A stretch of 64,000 nt of DNA from Eubacteriales bacterium (GCA_030524745.1 JAUNGC010000005.1:62001-126000); one strand, 5' to 3'; shown: positions 52,802-60,976, numbered from the stretch's first letter. A program made the numbers and translations. The notes: a model not told the origin generated them from the letters alone.

Positions 52802-53467
52802 ATGGAAGCAATGAAAGTGAAGAATCTTTACAATCTGGAAGAGACGATTGCGGCGCCTCTTTTGCAGGAGGCGCAATATCCCTGGGAAGTTCTGGGAAAA
52901 ATTAAGGATTTTATTGTGGAGTTGGGCAATTCCCTTCCGGAAGAACGCTTTGAAAAGAGAGGCGAAAATATCTGGGTGGCTAAAAGCGCGAAGGTCGCGC
53001 CGACCGCCTGCTTAAACGGCCCCTGTATTGTGGATGAGGAAGCGGAAATCCGCCATTGCGCCTTTGTGCGCGGCAGCGCGATTATCGGAAAAGGCGCGGT
53101 AGTCGGGAATTCCACGGAACTGAAGAATGTCATTTTGTTCAATAAAGTGCAGGTTCCCCATTACAATTATGTCGGCGACAGCATTCTGGGCTTTAAGGCG
53201 CACATGGGGGCGGGGTCCATCACCTCCAACGTAAAGAGCGATAAAACGCTGGTTGTGGTGAAGAGCAGGGAAGAAGAAATCGAAACCGGACTGAAGAAAT
53301 TCGGCGCCATGCTGGGAGACAATGTGGAAGTGGGCTGCAACAGCGTGCTTTGCCCCGGAACGGTAATCGGCAGAAACACAAACGTGTATCCGCTCTCCAG
53401 AGTGCGCGGCTTTGTGCCTGCCGGATGCATATACAAAAATCAGGGAGAAGTTGTGGAAAAACGGTAA
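52802..53467 (+). CDS. Left-handed beta-helix (hexapeptide repeat) protein, GlmU-like
   Basis: A 221-residue protein. A short N-terminal region (NLYNLEETIAAPLLQEAQYPWEVL) precedes hexapeptide-repeat coils from about residue 60 (VAPTACLNGPCIVDEEAEIRHCAFVRGSAIIGKGAVVGNS). The layout is that of the sugar-phosphate acyl/nucleotidyl group next to GlmU, often annotated as UDP-GlcNAc pyrophosphorylase-like, but the N-terminal pyrophosphorylase domain is missing. Catalytic partner or acetyltransferase role is open. GGAGG lies nine bases before the ATG. Confidence 0.78.
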   Translation: MEAMKVKNLYNLEETIAAPLLQEAQYPWEVLGKIKDFIVELGNSLPEERFEKRGENIWVAKSAKVAPTACLNGPCIVDEEAEIRHCAFVRGSAIIGKGAVVGNSTELKNVILFNKVQVPHYNYVGDSILGFKAHMGAGSITSNVKSDKTLVVVKSREEEIETGLKKFGAMLGDNVEVGCNSVLCPGTVIGRNTNVYPLSRVRGFVPAGCIYKNQGEVVEKR

Positions 53468-53474
53468 AATTTGC

Positions 53475-53503
53475 TTGACGCAGATTTGGCGTCGGTGTAT
53501 AGT
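53475..53503 (+). promoter_or_regulatory. Promoter of TrpX-type ABC operon
   Basis: TTGACG (53475-53480), 17 bases, TATAGT (53498-53503), 69 bases before the ATG. Confidence 0.7.
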
Positions 53504-53571
53504 GAATTTGTTAGATTTGGCACTTGTACGCGTTAAAGCGTGACAGGGGAAAAGAAAGAGGAGGAAATATT

Positions 53572-54636
53572 ATGAAAAAATTAGCAGTTCTTGCCATGGT
53601 GCTTGCCATGACAGCAACAACGCTTGCAGGCTGCGGCAGCGAAGCTACGGCTGAACCTGCAGCGGAGACAACTGCAACGGAAGAAGAAGTTTCCACAGAG
53701 GTTGCGGAAGAGGAAAGCGAAGAGGCTCCCGCAGCAGAAGCAGCGGCTGACGGCACGGTTTACAATATCGGTATCTGCCAGTTGGTACAGCATCCGGCGC
53801 TGGATGCGGCGACCGAGGGCTTTCAGGACGCTTTGACGGAGAAGCTTGGCGACAATGTTGTTTTTGACCTTCAGAATGCATCCGGAGATTCTCCGCTTTG
53901 CGCTACGATCGTGAACCAGTTTGTGGCAGCGGACGTAGACCTGATTCTCGCCAATGCGACGGCGGCTCTGCAGGCTGCGGCACAGGCAACAGAGGACATC
54001 CCGATTCTGGGAACTTCTATCACGGACTATGCAACTGCGCTGGATATCGATAACTGGACCGGAACAACCGGCGTGAATATTTCCGGTACTTCCGATCTGG
54101 CTCCGCTGGAAGAACAGGCGGCTATGCTGAACGAGTTGTTCCCCGATGCGAAGACAGTAGGACTGTTGTATTGCTCCGCAGAACCCAACTCCGAATACCA
54201 GGTGGGGATTGTAAAGGAAAGTTTGGAAAAGATGGGATATACCTGTGAAACTTATACTTTTACAGATTCCAATGACATTGCATCCGTTACAACTGCGGCG
54301 GTTTCCAAGTGCGATGTGATCTATATTCCTACCGATAATACGGCGGCAAACAACACAGAGGTGATTAATAATATCTGCATTCCCAAAGAGGTTCCGGTAA
54401 TCGCCGGCGAAGAGGGAATCTGTTCCGGCTGCGGCGTTGCGACGCTTTCCATCAGCTACTATGACATCGGCTATAAGGCTGGTGAAATGGCATATGAGAT
54501 TCTGGTAAACGGAGCGGATGTTTCCACGATGCCTATCGAATTTGCCCCTCAGGTTACCAAGAAGTATAATGTGGAAAATTGCGAAGCGCTGGGAATTACT
54601 GTTCCGGATGACTATGTAGCAATTGAAGCGGAATAA
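53572..54636 (+). CDS. ABC transporter substrate-binding lipoprotein, TrpX/COG2984 family
   Basis: A 354-residue lipoprotein. The signal peptide ends in lipobox L-A-G-C with the lipidated Cys at residue 21, followed by a low-complexity Ala/Glu/Thr linker to about residue 60. The binding domain (YNIGICQLVQHPALDAATEGFQDAL, IPILGTSITDYATAL, IYIPTDNTAANN) is that of PF04392, whose members include the tryptophan/tyrosine binder TrpX of streptococci. GAGGAGG precedes the ATG. A terminator-like hairpin separates it from the permease, which would let it be made in excess. Confidence 0.9.
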   Translation: MKKLAVLAMVLAMTATTLAGCGSEATAEPAAETTATEEEVSTEVAEEESEEAPAAEAAADGTVYNIGICQLVQHPALDAATEGFQDALTEKLGDNVVFDLQNASGDSPLCATIVNQFVAADVDLILANATAALQAAAQATEDIPILGTSITDYATALDIDNWTGTTGVNISGTSDLAPLEEQAAMLNELFPDAKTVGLLYCSAEPNSEYQVGIVKESLEKMGYTCETYTFTDSNDIASVTTAAVSKCDVIYIPTDNTAANNTEVINNICIPKEVPVIAGEEGICSGCGVATLSISYYDIGYKAGEMAYEILVNGADVSTMPIEFAPQVTKKYNVENCEALGITVPDDYVAIEAE

Positions 54637-54664
54637 GAAAAACCGAATTATATAAAAAGTGCAG

Positions 54665-54709
54665 GGCGGCAAAAAAGGACTTCTCTTTTTTGCTGCCTTT
54701 TGTTATAAT
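54665..54709 (+). terminator. Attenuating terminator and possible extended -10 promoter between binding protein and permease
   Basis: GGCGGCAAAAAAG (54665-54677) pairs with CTTTTTTGCTGCC (54685-54697), then TTTTG. Directly after comes TGTTATAAT (54701-54709), an extended -10 box without a clear -35, which could restart transcription for the permease and ATPase. Confidence 0.6.
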
Positions 54710-54773
54710 ATTGCATGTGTGCGTCTTTTTGGGAATATAGCACAGTTAAAGTACCTTACAGGAGGAAGCGGAC

Positions 54774-55685
54774 GTGGATATCGTGATACTTTTCAATGCT
54801 TTGCCGGGTGCCCTCGCCCAGGGATTGATCTGGGGCGTTATGGCAATCGGCGTTTATGTGACTTACAAAATACTGGATCTGGCGGATCTGACAGTGGATG
54901 GAACCATGTGTACCGGCGGCGCAGTTTGCGTGATGCTGATGCTGAACGGCCATTCCATCGGTTTTTCCCTTTTCTGCGCTTTTCTGGCCGGTATGCTGGC
55001 TGGCCTTGTGACCGGTATTTTTCATACGGCCCTGGGAATTCCCGCAATTCTGGCCGGTATTTTGTCCCAATTGGGGCTGTATTCCATTAATCTGCGCATT
55101 ATGGGGAACAGGGCGAACCAGACGATCAGTGTGAATAAATATAAACTGTTAATCGCAAACCGCGACAATACCAACGCAATTCTTGTTGTGGGGATCATCA
55201 TTCTTGTCCTGATTGCGGTGCTGTATTGGTTTTTTGGAACGGAACTTGGCTGTTCGATCCGCGCTACCGGATCCAACCAGAATATGTCCCGGGCGCAGGG
55301 AATCAATACGGATTTTACAAAGATTCTGGGGCTGATGCTCTCTAACGGCATTGTGGCTTTTGCCAGCGGATTAAACGCGCAATATTCCGGCTTTGCGGAT
55401 GTGAACGCGGGACGGGGTGCGATCGTCATTGGTCTGGCGGCAGTCATCATCGGCGAGGTTTTACTCGGAAAAATCAGCAGGAATTTCGCATTCCACCTTT
55501 TGTCCGTTGTAGTAGGTGCCGTGATTTATTATTTTGTTATTCAGGTGGTTTTGTGGCTGGGATTGAACACAAATGACCTGAAACTGTTTTCGGCTTTGGT
55601 AGTGGCCGCTTTTCTGGCGATTCCTTATGTAAAGGGAAAATATTTTGCAAAGCCGGTGAAAAAGGGAGGTGTGCCCCGTGCTTGA
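54774..55685 (+). CDS. ABC transporter permease, TrpY/COG4120 family
   Basis: A 303-residue membrane protein with eight or nine hydrophobic segments and a LivH-like fold (GLIWGVMAIGVYVTYKILDLADLTVDGT, SIRATGSNQNMSRAQGI). The start codon is GTG, with AGGAGG eight bases upstream. It forms the channel for the binding protein upstream. The stop overlaps the start of the ATPase gene. Confidence 0.92.
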   Translation: MDIVILFNALPGALAQGLIWGVMAIGVYVTYKILDLADLTVDGTMCTGGAVCVMLMLNGHSIGFSLFCAFLAGMLAGLVTGIFHTALGIPAILAGILSQLGLYSINLRIMGNRANQTISVNKYKLLIANRDNTNAILVVGIIILVLIAVLYWFFGTELGCSIRATGSNQNMSRAQGINTDFTKILGLMLSNGIVAFASGLNAQYSGFADVNAGRGAIVIGLAAVIIGEVLLGKISRNFAFHLLSVVVGAVIYYFVIQVVLWLGLNTNDLKLFSALVVAAFLAIPYVKGKYFAKPVKKGGVPRA

Positions 55686-56472
55686 TATCAATGGAATCAG
55701 TAAAACTTTTAATCCCGGAACGGTCAATGAAAAGACTGCCCTGGATGGCCTTTCGCTGCATCTGAACGAAGGGGATTTCGTAACGGTAATCGGCGGAAAC
55801 GGCGCCGGAAAATCCACGATGCTGAATGCTGTCGCCGGAGTATGGGCGGTCGATGAAGGACAGATTGTGATCGGCGGGGTAAATGTTACCCGACTGGCGG
55901 AACACAAAAGAGCGAAATACTTAGGGCGGGTGTTCCAGGATCCCATGACGGGAACGGCCGCCAGCATGCAAATTGAGGAAAACATGGCGATGGCTGCCCG
56001 CAGAGGTAAGGTGAGGACTCTGCGCAGGGGTATTACGAATAAAGAAAGAGAGTTCTATAAAGAACAACTGAAAATATTGGAACTTGGTCTGGAAGACCGT
56101 CTGACGGCAAAAGTCGGCCTTCTCTCCGGCGGGCAGCGGCAGGCGCTGACGCTTCTGATGGCGACCCTGCAGAAGCCGAAGCTGCTGCTTCTGGATGAAC
56201 ATACGGCGGCGCTGGATCCGAAAACGGCAGCGAAGGTGCTGGAAGCAACGGACCGCATTGTGGAAAGAGACCATCTGACCACGATCATGATTACGCATAA
56301 TATGAAGGATGCCATCGCGCACGGCAACCGTCTCGTCATGATGGATGCCGGCAGAATTATCTACGATGTGTCCGGCGAAGAAAAAAGAAAGCTGACCGTT
56401 TCTGATCTTTTGAAGAAGTTTGAAGAGGTGAGCGGAAGCGAATTCGCAAACGACAGAATGATTCTGTCTTAA
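55678..56472 (+). CDS. ABC transporter ATP-binding protein, COG1101 family
   Basis: A 264-residue ATPase. Walker A is GGNGAGKST, the signature LLSGGQRQALTL, Walker B LLLLDEHTAALDP and the switch His in THNMKDAI. The EHTAALDP variant in place of EPTxGLDP is usual in this transporter family. The start is GTG at 55678, eight bases past GGGAGG; a GTG at 55669 overlaps the ribosome site. It completes the binding protein, permease and ATPase set. Confidence 0.93.
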   Translation: MLDINGISKTFNPGTVNEKTALDGLSLHLNEGDFVTVIGGNGAGKSTMLNAVAGVWAVDEGQIVIGGVNVTRLAEHKRAKYLGRVFQDPMTGTAASMQIEENMAMAARRGKVRTLRRGITNKEREFYKEQLKILELGLEDRLTAKVGLLSGGQRQALTLLMATLQKPKLLLLDEHTAALDPKTAAKVLEATDRIVERDHLTTIMITHNMKDAIAHGNRLVMMDAGRIIYDVSGEEKRKLTVSDLLKKFEEVSGSEFANDRMILS

Positions 56473-56614
56473 CTTGTGCTTTTTTGCTAAAAAGGGCTGG
56501 ATTTTTGGCGGAAAATGTGAGAAAATAGCATCAGCGTATGACAGGGTTTATTGCATTTTTTTGCGTGCCCTGTTTACAAATACTCTACTTACATATTTTG
56601 AAAGGAGATTCCAC

Positions 56615-57319
56615 ATGATTTATTCACATGAAGTAGAACAGATGTGCACGGTTGCACAGGGCGTTGCTCATGGCTGTGCTCCCATTCCTGAAGAAGCGAA
56701 ATGGGTAAAAGCAAAAGAAATCAAAGACATTTCCGGTATGACACATGGTGTTGGCTGGTGTGCTCCTCAGCAGGGTGCATGCAAGCTGTCCCTGAACGTA
56801 AAAGAAGGTATCATCCAGGAAGCGCTGGTTGAGACGATCGGCTGCTCCGGCATGACCCATTCCGCAGCTATGGCTGCAGAGATTCTGCCCGGCAGAACCA
56901 TTCTGGAAGCATTGAATACCGACCTTGTTTGTGACGCGATCAATACTGCAATGAGAGAACTGTTCTTACAGATTGTATATGGCCGTTCCCAGTCCGCATT
57001 CTCTGAAGAAGGACTTGCTATCGGCGCAGGTCTGGAGGATCTTGGTAAGGGCTTAAGAAGCCAGGTGGGCACGATGTACGGCACGCTTGCAAAAGGTCCC
57101 CGTTATCTGGAAATGGCAGAAGGCTATGTAACCGGTATCGCTCTGGATGAAGACGATCAGATCATCGGTTACAAGTTCATCAACTTCGGTAAGATGACAG
57201 ACTTCATGAAGAAGGGCGACGACGCTCAGACTGCATACGAGAAGGCATCCGGTCAGTACGGCCGTGTTGCGGATGCGGTGAAGATCATCGATCCCAGAAC
57301 TGACAAGGAGGTAAAATAA
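56615..57319 (+). CDS. NifU-like iron-sulfur cluster scaffold-related protein, partner of GGGtGRT protein
   Basis: A 234-residue cytosolic protein. Residues 45-125 resemble the NifU N-terminal/IscU scaffold fold (VETIGCSGMTHSAAMAAEILPGRTILEAL), with cysteines at 11, 21, 49, 56, 77 and 106. NCBI-type annotation calls this family an iron-sulfur cluster assembly scaffold. It is followed one base later by the GGGtGRT gene, a pairing I know from other anaerobes. AAAGGAGA precedes the ATG. Codons are shifted to GGT, GCT, CGT and AAG types, suggesting strong expression. Its true job is not known. Confidence 0.82.
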   Translation: MIYSHEVEQMCTVAQGVAHGCAPIPEEAKWVKAKEIKDISGMTHGVGWCAPQQGACKLSLNVKEGIIQEALVETIGCSGMTHSAAMAAEILPGRTILEALNTDLVCDAINTAMRELFLQIVYGRSQSAFSEEGLAIGAGLEDLGKGLRSQVGTMYGTLAKGPRYLEMAEGYVTGIALDEDDQIIGYKFINFGKMTDFMKKGDDAQTAYEKASGQYGRVADAVKIIDPRTDKEVK

Positions 57320-57320
57320 C

Positions 57321-58331
57321 ATGGCATTGTTTGAATCCTATGAAAGACGTATTGATCAGATTAACGCTGTATTAAACAGCTATGGAATTGCTTCCATCGA
57401 AGAAGCTGAGAAGATTACAAAAGATGCAGGTCTGGATGTATATCATCAGGTTGAGAAGATTCAGCCCATCTGTTTTGAAAATGCAAAATGGGCTTATACA
57501 GTAGGCGCGGCTATCGCAATTAAGAAGGGTTGCAGAAGAGCGGCGGATGCGGCTGCGGCAATCGGTGAAGGACTTCAGTCCTTCTGTATTCCCGGTTCTG
57601 TTGCCGACCAGCGTAAAGTAGGTCTGGGACACGGCAATCTGGGAAAGATGCTGCTGGAAGAGGATACAGACTGCTTCTGTTTCCTGGCTGGTCATGAATC
57701 CTTCGCTGCTGCAGAAGGCGCAATCGGTATCGCTGAGAAAGCGAACAAAGTTCGTCAGAAACCTCTGCGCGTTATCTTAAACGGTCTTGGTAAGGATGCC
57801 GCACAGGTTATTTCCAGAATCAACGGCTTTACCTATGTTGAGACCGAAATGGATTATTCCACAGGCGAAGTGAAGGAAGTATTCCGGAAGTCTTACTCCG
57901 ACGGCCTTCGCTCCAAAGTTAACTGCTACGGCGCAAACGATGTAACGGAAGGCGTTGCAATCATGTGGAAAGAGGGCGTGGACGTTTCCATCACCGGTAA
58001 CTCCACCAATCCCACCAGATTCCAGCATCCCGTTGCAGGTACCTATAAGAAGGAATGCGTAGAGAAAGGCAAGAAATACTTCTCCGTAGCATCCGGCGGC
58101 GGCACAGGCCGTACCCTGCATCCCGATAACATGGCTGCAGGCCCTGCTTCCTACGGGTTCACCGATACGCTTGGCCGTATGCACTCCGACGCACAGTTCG
58201 CAGGTTCTTCCTCCGTTCCGGCTCACGTTGAGATGATGGGTCTGATCGGTATGGGCAACAACCCGATGGTTGGCGCTACTGTTGCAGTTGCCGTTTCTGT
58301 TGAGGAAGCTGCAAAGGCGGGCAAGTTCTAA
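57321..58331 (+). CDS. GGGtGRT family protein
   Basis: A 336-residue protein named for the motif GGGTGRT (residues 259-265, SVASGGGTGRTLHPDN). Other conserved-looking stretches are AVAIAIKKGCRRAADAAAA-type order, CIPGSVADQRKVGLGHGNLG, CFLAGHESFAAAEGAIGIAEKA and NSTNPTRFQHPVAGTY. No signal peptide or membrane helix. The gene is coupled to the NifU-like gene (one-base gap, GGAGG inside the upstream end) and shares its highly expressed codon style. Biochemical function unknown; the glycine-rich motif could bind a nucleotide or cofactor, which is only a guess. A hairpin terminator follows. Confidence 0.88.
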   Translation: MALFESYERRIDQINAVLNSYGIASIEEAEKITKDAGLDVYHQVEKIQPICFENAKWAYTVGAAIAIKKGCRRAADAAAAIGEGLQSFCIPGSVADQRKVGLGHGNLGKMLLEEDTDCFCFLAGHESFAAAEGAIGIAEKANKVRQKPLRVILNGLGKDAAQVISRINGFTYVETEMDYSTGEVKEVFRKSYSDGLRSKVNCYGANDVTEGVAIMWKEGVDVSITGNSTNPTRFQHPVAGTYKKECVEKGKKYFSVASGGGTGRTLHPDNMAAGPASYGFTDTLGRMHSDAQFAGSSSVPAHVEMMGLIGMGNNPMVGATVAVAVSVEEAAKAGKF

Positions 58332-58355
58332 AATTAAGAGTAAAAAAATCGTTGG

Positions 58356-58390
58356 AAGTGCCGTAAATTCAAGATTTGCGGCACTTTCTT
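58356..58390. terminator. Terminator after GGGtGRT gene, at the element's left side
   Basis: AAGTGCCG (58356-58363) pairs with CGGCACTT (58379-58386), then TCTT. The T-run is short on the plus strand; an A-run on the left gives a tract on the minus strand. Confidence 0.75.
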
Positions 58391-58444
58391 AATACCAGGT
58401 TGTGGAGACAAAAAACAGCCTCAAAACACATAAAATTTGATGGA

Positions 58445-58488
58445 TAACTAACAAACAACTAACGGGTAACTGACAGAGGTAACTAACA
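58445..58488. repeat. Four direct repeats TAACTAACA-type, candidate integrase arm sites
   Basis: TAACTAACA (58445-58453), CAACTAACG (58456-58464), TAACTGACA (58467-58475) and TAACTAACA (58480-58488). Starts are 11, 11 and 13 bases apart, so sites face about the same side of the helix. They lie just beyond the integrase stop codon, toward the element end. Confidence 0.75.
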
Positions 58489-58498
58489 AAAATGTCAA

Positions 58499-58534
58499 TG
58501 AAAAAAGGCAGCAGGAGTGAACCTGTTGCCTTAA
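58499..58534 (-). terminator. Terminator of the integrase gene
   Basis: Read on the minus strand, AAGGCA-AC-AGG pairs with CCT-GC-TGCCTT, followed by TTTTTT, directly after the integrase stop. Confidence 0.85.
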
Positions 58535-58536
58535 AT

Positions 58537-59601
58537 TTATTTGATAATTTTCTGTATTTCGCGGTGCATTTCTTCCATCGTTCGATGCGTGTATGTCTTT
58601 TCAGTGATATCATTGATTGCGTGTCCGACCATCAATTTTATTATGTATTCATCCACACCATATAATTTTGCTTTTGTTATGAATGTGTGTCGGGTATCAT
58701 GGGGTTTATGATCTAAATGCAGACGTTTCATAATCTTGTTCCATCGCCCGCGGTATTTGTCATATGTGAGATGCGTCCCCTGTTGACCGTCCTCGTCATT
58801 AAACAAGTATTCGCTGTTCATTGAGGTAGCTTTCTCATAATTACGTTTTACAAGGTCAAGCACGAGAGGATGGATAGGAACAATCCTGTTTTTTCCGGCA
58901 TCCGTTTTCAATCCTCCCGTGTAAGTCATTGAGTTAAGGTCAACGTCAGAAACTTTTAAAACAGAGAGTTCCTGCGGTCTCCATCCGGAATATATTCCGA
59001 TAATCACCATGTCAACGAAAGGAAAATCGATATGCTCCCAAAGAATAGATATTTCATCATTTGAAAAGGGAATGCGGACTATGTCGGGTTTTGGTCGCTT
59101 GATGCTATCGCATAGTTGCGCATAATTTTTATCCACAATTTCGCTTTTCATAGCATATTTGTACATGAGATTAAAAATACTTTTCATTCTGCCTTTTGTC
59201 GAATCCCCAACATCGGCGTTTTTGATAGTTTGCTCAAGGTGATTCGTGCGTATATCTCGCATTTTCATGTTGTAAAGCGGCGCACAGTATTTATACGCTG
59301 CAGTTATCGTTCGGATGCTCGATTTACTTCCGAGCGTCGGGAAATATCCCTCTGACCACTTTTCATATACCTCTGCGAAAGTGATATTGTTTGTGTCAAG
59401 GTCATATGGATTTTCGTTGTAGTTTACAAGGGCGGTCATTGCCTCCTGCTTTGTTGCATAATATCCGATCGGTCTCTGAATTTGTTTCGCTTTTCCGGTA
59501 TTCTCGTTGATTTCCCATCCAAAGGTTTTTGCAGCAACCCAAGGATGACGGCGTTTTCCGGACAGTTTATAAACGGAACCGAATCCATTTGGTAATTTCA
59601 T
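58537..59601 (-). CDS. int: Tyrosine site-specific recombinase (phage integrase)
   Basis: A 354-residue integrase. An N-terminal arm-binding domain (residues 1-70) precedes a SAM-like core-binding domain (about 70-165) and the catalytic domain. Catalytic residues visible are Arg in YSGWRPQEL, His-x-x-Arg in HDTRHTF, a His in VGHAINDITEKT and the nucleophile Tyr in KTYTHRTMEE (about residue 337). The ATG at 59601 is preceded by GGTGA; a TTG one codon earlier is less likely. It lies at the left end of the element facing outward, next to the arm-type repeats. Confidence 0.94.
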   Translation of the reverse strand: MKLPNGFGSVYKLSGKRRHPWVAAKTFGWEINENTGKAKQIQRPIGYYATKQEAMTALVNYNENPYDLDTNNITFAEVYEKWSEGYFPTLGSKSSIRTITAAYKYCAPLYNMKMRDIRTNHLEQTIKNADVGDSTKGRMKSIFNLMYKYAMKSEIVDKNYAQLCDSIKRPKPDIVRIPFSNDEISILWEHIDFPFVDMVIIGIYSGWRPQELSVLKVSDVDLNSMTYTGGLKTDAGKNRIVPIHPLVLDLVKRNYEKATSMNSEYLFNDEDGQQGTHLTYDKYRGRWNKIMKRLHLDHKPHDTRHTFITKAKLYGVDEYIIKLMVGHAINDITEKTYTHRTMEEMHREIQKIIK

Positions 59602-59635
59602 CAATTTTCACCATCCTAAAAAAGAGTATAAAAAA

Positions 59636-59710
59636 TAAAACCAGTGCAAAAAGCACGGTTTTATGATAGAATGGTGCTTGTGGGAGGCATTCTATCAAGT
59701 GCTTTTTGCA
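59636..59710. repeat. Nested hairpins between integrase and DnaQ-BRCT gene
   Basis: ATAAAACC-A-GTGC and GCAC-GGTTTTAT (about 59636-59664) form a minus-strand terminator followed by TTTTTTATA. An alternative pairing joins TGCAAAAAGCAC (59645-59656) with GTGCTTTTTGCA (59699-59710), with GATAGAATG (59665-59673) and CATTCTATC (59688-59696) inside. The two structures exclude each other. Confidence 0.75.
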
Positions 59711-59735
59711 GGAGCATGAGATAATGTTTCACAAA

Positions 59736-59770
59736 GGCGATTCACGTTGCAGCGTGGGTCGCCTTATTCT
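59736..59770 (-). terminator. Terminator after DnaQ-BRCT gene
   Basis: On the minus strand AAGGCGACCCACG pairs with CGTGAATCGCCTT (mismatch in the middle) directly after the stop codon. The T-run is weak. Confidence 0.65.
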
Positions 59771-59772
59771 TA

Positions 59773-60708
59773 TTATTGAAGTAACTCCAGAAATTCTTTT
59801 TCGTGTAGTATCTTTATTTCTTTTCCACTTTTAATCAATTCATGGGCTTTTCTTTCTTTTGTACTCATTCCATCAGAACCGACGACCGACGCATCCTGTT
59901 TCCCGACAATGACATAATGAGTTTTAGCGGAAACGCTACTCTTGATGACACCGCCGACATCTACTATTTTTTGCATAGCTGCGGCACGGGTTAAAGTCTC
60001 AAGATCACCTGTTAAGACTATGTTTTTGCCATTAAAAGGATGATTTGGGTCAATAGCAGGAGCAGTTGGGACGATGCTCGATATTTTAGGCTGCTTATTC
60101 CCAAAAGATACATGATTTGGCATTTTAGTCATTGGTTTTAATTCAGAAAATATGTGGGTCGTTCGCCGCCTGAAAGAAGAACAGTATGTTTTAAGCGATT
60201 TTCTGTTTGTGGTCTTTACGGAAGAAATGACAATATTTGCGCAGGTAACAGCATCATCAAGCGAATTATGATGATTTTCAATCGGAATGTTAAAGTATGC
60301 AGCACGGTCAATGAGAGATTGTCCATAGTTTTTATCGTTAATCACACGATTAGATATTGCAATGCTGTCAATGTACTGAAAATCGACCATTTCAATTCCG
60401 TAAAAATCAAAGCATGATTTTAATACAGACATATCAAAACGCGCATTATGCGCAACAACAATACTGTCAGAGAATAATTCTTTAATTTCGCTCCAGACAG
60501 CAGGAAAAAGTGGAGCGTTTACAGTGTCTAATGCGGATAAGCCATGAATATCCGTATTATTTGCCAAATATTTATTTTCTGGCGGTTGTATAAGAAAATA
60601 GTATGTCTTTTGTATTTCAAATTTGTCTACGCAAGCAATACCGAGAGAGCAGGCACTATTCATTTCATTGGTTGCTGTCTCAAAGTCTATAGCGATAAAG
60701 TCATACAT
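59773..60708 (-). CDS. DnaQ-like 3'-5' exonuclease fused to a BRCT domain
   Basis: A 311-residue protein. Residues 1-175 are a DEDD exonuclease: FIAIDFETATNE (first Asp/Glu), VVAHNARFDMSVL (second Asp) and HNSLDDAVTCANI (last His and Asp). Residues about 222-311 are a BRCT domain (FNGKNIVLTGDLETLTRAAAMQKIVDVGGVIKSSVSAKTHYVIVG). Such fusions act in DNA repair or nick processing. It sits in the lysogeny module of the element next to the integrase, and could be cargo or take part in recombination. The ATG is preceded by CAGGAGGA. Confidence 0.88.
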   Translation of the reverse strand: MYDFIAIDFETATNEMNSACSLGIACVDKFEIQKTYYFLIQPPENKYLANNTDIHGLSALDTVNAPLFPAVWSEIKELFSDSIVVAHNARFDMSVLKSCFDFYGIEMVDFQYIDSIAISNRVINDKNYGQSLIDRAAYFNIPIENHHNSLDDAVTCANIVISSVKTTNRKSLKTYCSSFRRRTTHIFSELKPMTKMPNHVSFGNKQPKISSIVPTAPAIDPNHPFNGKNIVLTGDLETLTRAAAMQKIVDVGGVIKSSVSAKTHYVIVGKQDASVVGSDGMSTKERKAHELIKSGKEIKILHEKEFLELLQ

Positions 60709-60778
60709 TGCGCGTCCTCCTGTTTGTAACTGAATATTCGCATTTTACCATTTTCCTCGTAGAGAGGAGGTGGACAAG

Positions 60779-60976
60779 ATGCAGATTCGTTTGTGGGAAA
60801 TGAGAACCGCAAAAGGGTTCACATTGATGCAGTTGGCAGGAAAATCCGGAATCGGAAAATCTACGCTCAACAACATCGAAAACGGAAAGGTGTCACCGAC
60901 ATTATTTCAGCTTGAAATGATAGCGATTGCGATGAATGTCAAAATCACCGACCTGTTTGATTCCGAGTACAAATAA
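60779..60976 (+). CDS. Small XRE-family helix-turn-helix regulator
   Basis: A 65-residue protein that is almost only a helix-turn-helix: MRTAKGFTLMQLAGKSGIGKSTLNNIENGKVSPTLFQLEMIAIAMN. The ATG at 60779 follows AGGAGG; a GTG at 60770 overlaps the ribosome site. It diverges from the DnaQ-BRCT gene. Two palindromes follow it. Probably a phage regulator. Confidence 0.85.
   Translation: MQIRLWEMRTAKGFTLMQLAGKSGIGKSTLNNIENGKVSPTLFQLEMIAIAMNVKITDLFDSEYK

Noticed and set aside
58445-58488. CRISPR-like array
   Set aside because: Repeats are 9 bases with 2-4 base gaps, far too short for CRISPR; integrase arm sites explain them better. No cas gene or other array was seen in the window.
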